Shown piece by piece: positions 6,588 to 6,688 of a stretch of DNA of 6,688 nt (position 1 is its first letter; each line of letters opens with the position of its first letter). The DNA is from an uncultured Ruminococcus sp. (GTDB lineage Bacteria; Bacillota; Clostridia; Oscillospirales; Ruminococcaceae). Both the position numbers and the translations under genes were made by a program. The stretch spans positions 1 to 6,688 of the forward strand of contig CAMVIL010000065.1 of assembly GCA_947167535.1 (NCBI GenBank). Reading direction: 5' to 3'. Under the pieces are notes generated by a model. That model worked only from the letters and a program-made list of their open reading frames with translations. It had not been told where the DNA came from and did not search any database.

Positions 6588-6609
6588 GTTCTCCCGAACA
6601 CTATGAGAG

Positions 6610-6688
6610 TTAAAATGAAAGTGTGGAGAAAACCGCGATATAGCGTGCTTTTTCAGACTTTCACTGAAAAAGCTTAAAATGAAAGTGT
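6610..6688 (+). repeat. 15-bp direct repeats at the right edge
   Basis: TTAAAATGAAAGTGT occurs exactly at 6610-6624 and 6674-6688, a period of 64 bases; the second copy is cut by the window end, so the unit may be longer. A related inverted copy (TGAAAGT core) lies in the hairpin between them. No coding frame is evident here. Confidence 0.75.
6647..6673. repeat. Perfect 10-bp inverted repeat between the direct repeats
   Basis: GCTTTTTCAG (6647-6656) and CTGAAAAAGC (6664-6673) enclose the loop ACTTTCA. No adequate T-run follows on either strand, so it is not a standard terminator. The loop is the exact complement of TGAAAGT, found in both flanking direct repeats. Confidence 0.7.

Noticed and set aside
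4952..6601. Long open frame (549 codons) on the minus strand opposite htpG
   Set aside because: It is antisense to a secure, codon-biased gene. The product is a Leu/Val/Glu-rich low-complexity sequence of the kind produced by reading biased codons backwards, it runs through the terminator, and it shows no recognisable domain.
6610..6688. Start of a CRISPR array
   Set aside because: The 64-base period fits, but only 15 bases are shared, the would-be spacer contains a perfect 10-bp palindrome related to the repeat, and only two copies are visible. It could be reopened if sequence beyond the window shows more units.

Overview
The window looks like a chromosomal segment of a Gram-positive (Bacillota) anaerobe, most likely Clostridia of the Ruminococcus/Oscillospiraceae kind. 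This is inferred from three things. A perfect CIRCE/HrcA operator sits in front of htpG. There are canonical sigma-A promoters and strong Shine-Dalgarno sites, with two TTG starts. The coding DNA is moderately GC-rich while the intergenic DNA is AT-rich. No species can be named from the sequence alone.

Layout. Positions 1-573 (+) hold the 3' end of a CLC-type chloride channel/antiporter gene cut by the window edge. It overlaps, by ATGA, an unrecognised four-helix membrane protein with a charged, internally repeated tail (570-1370, +). A hairpin with a T-run on each side (1376-1420) closes this operon and also the convergent gene on the other strand. That gene (1422-3149, -) encodes a FIST sensor domain fused to a GGDEF diguanylate cyclase. 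Upstream of it, in the same orientation but with its own promoter between the two, is a WYL-domain transcriptional regulator (3293-4264, -). The regulator is driven by a promoter that matches the sigma-A consensus at all twelve positions. A 399-bp divergent intergenic region separates it from htpG (4664-6550, +), which has its own promoter, a CIRCE operator and a strong intrinsic terminator. The last 90 bases hold a 15-bp direct repeat around a perfect 10-bp hairpin and no gene.

How the parts relate. The window reads as four transcription units: CLC plus membrane protein, FIST-GGDEF, WYL regulator, and htpG. All are signalling, stress or ion-homeostasis functions, but nothing in the sequence proves a shared pathway. 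I see no clear new defence or mobile system. The most unusual items are the CIRCE-like geometry of the htpG terminator, the repeat/hairpin cluster at the right edge, the FIST-GGDEF enzyme lacking a canonical inhibitory site, and the repeated tail of the CLC-coupled membrane protein.
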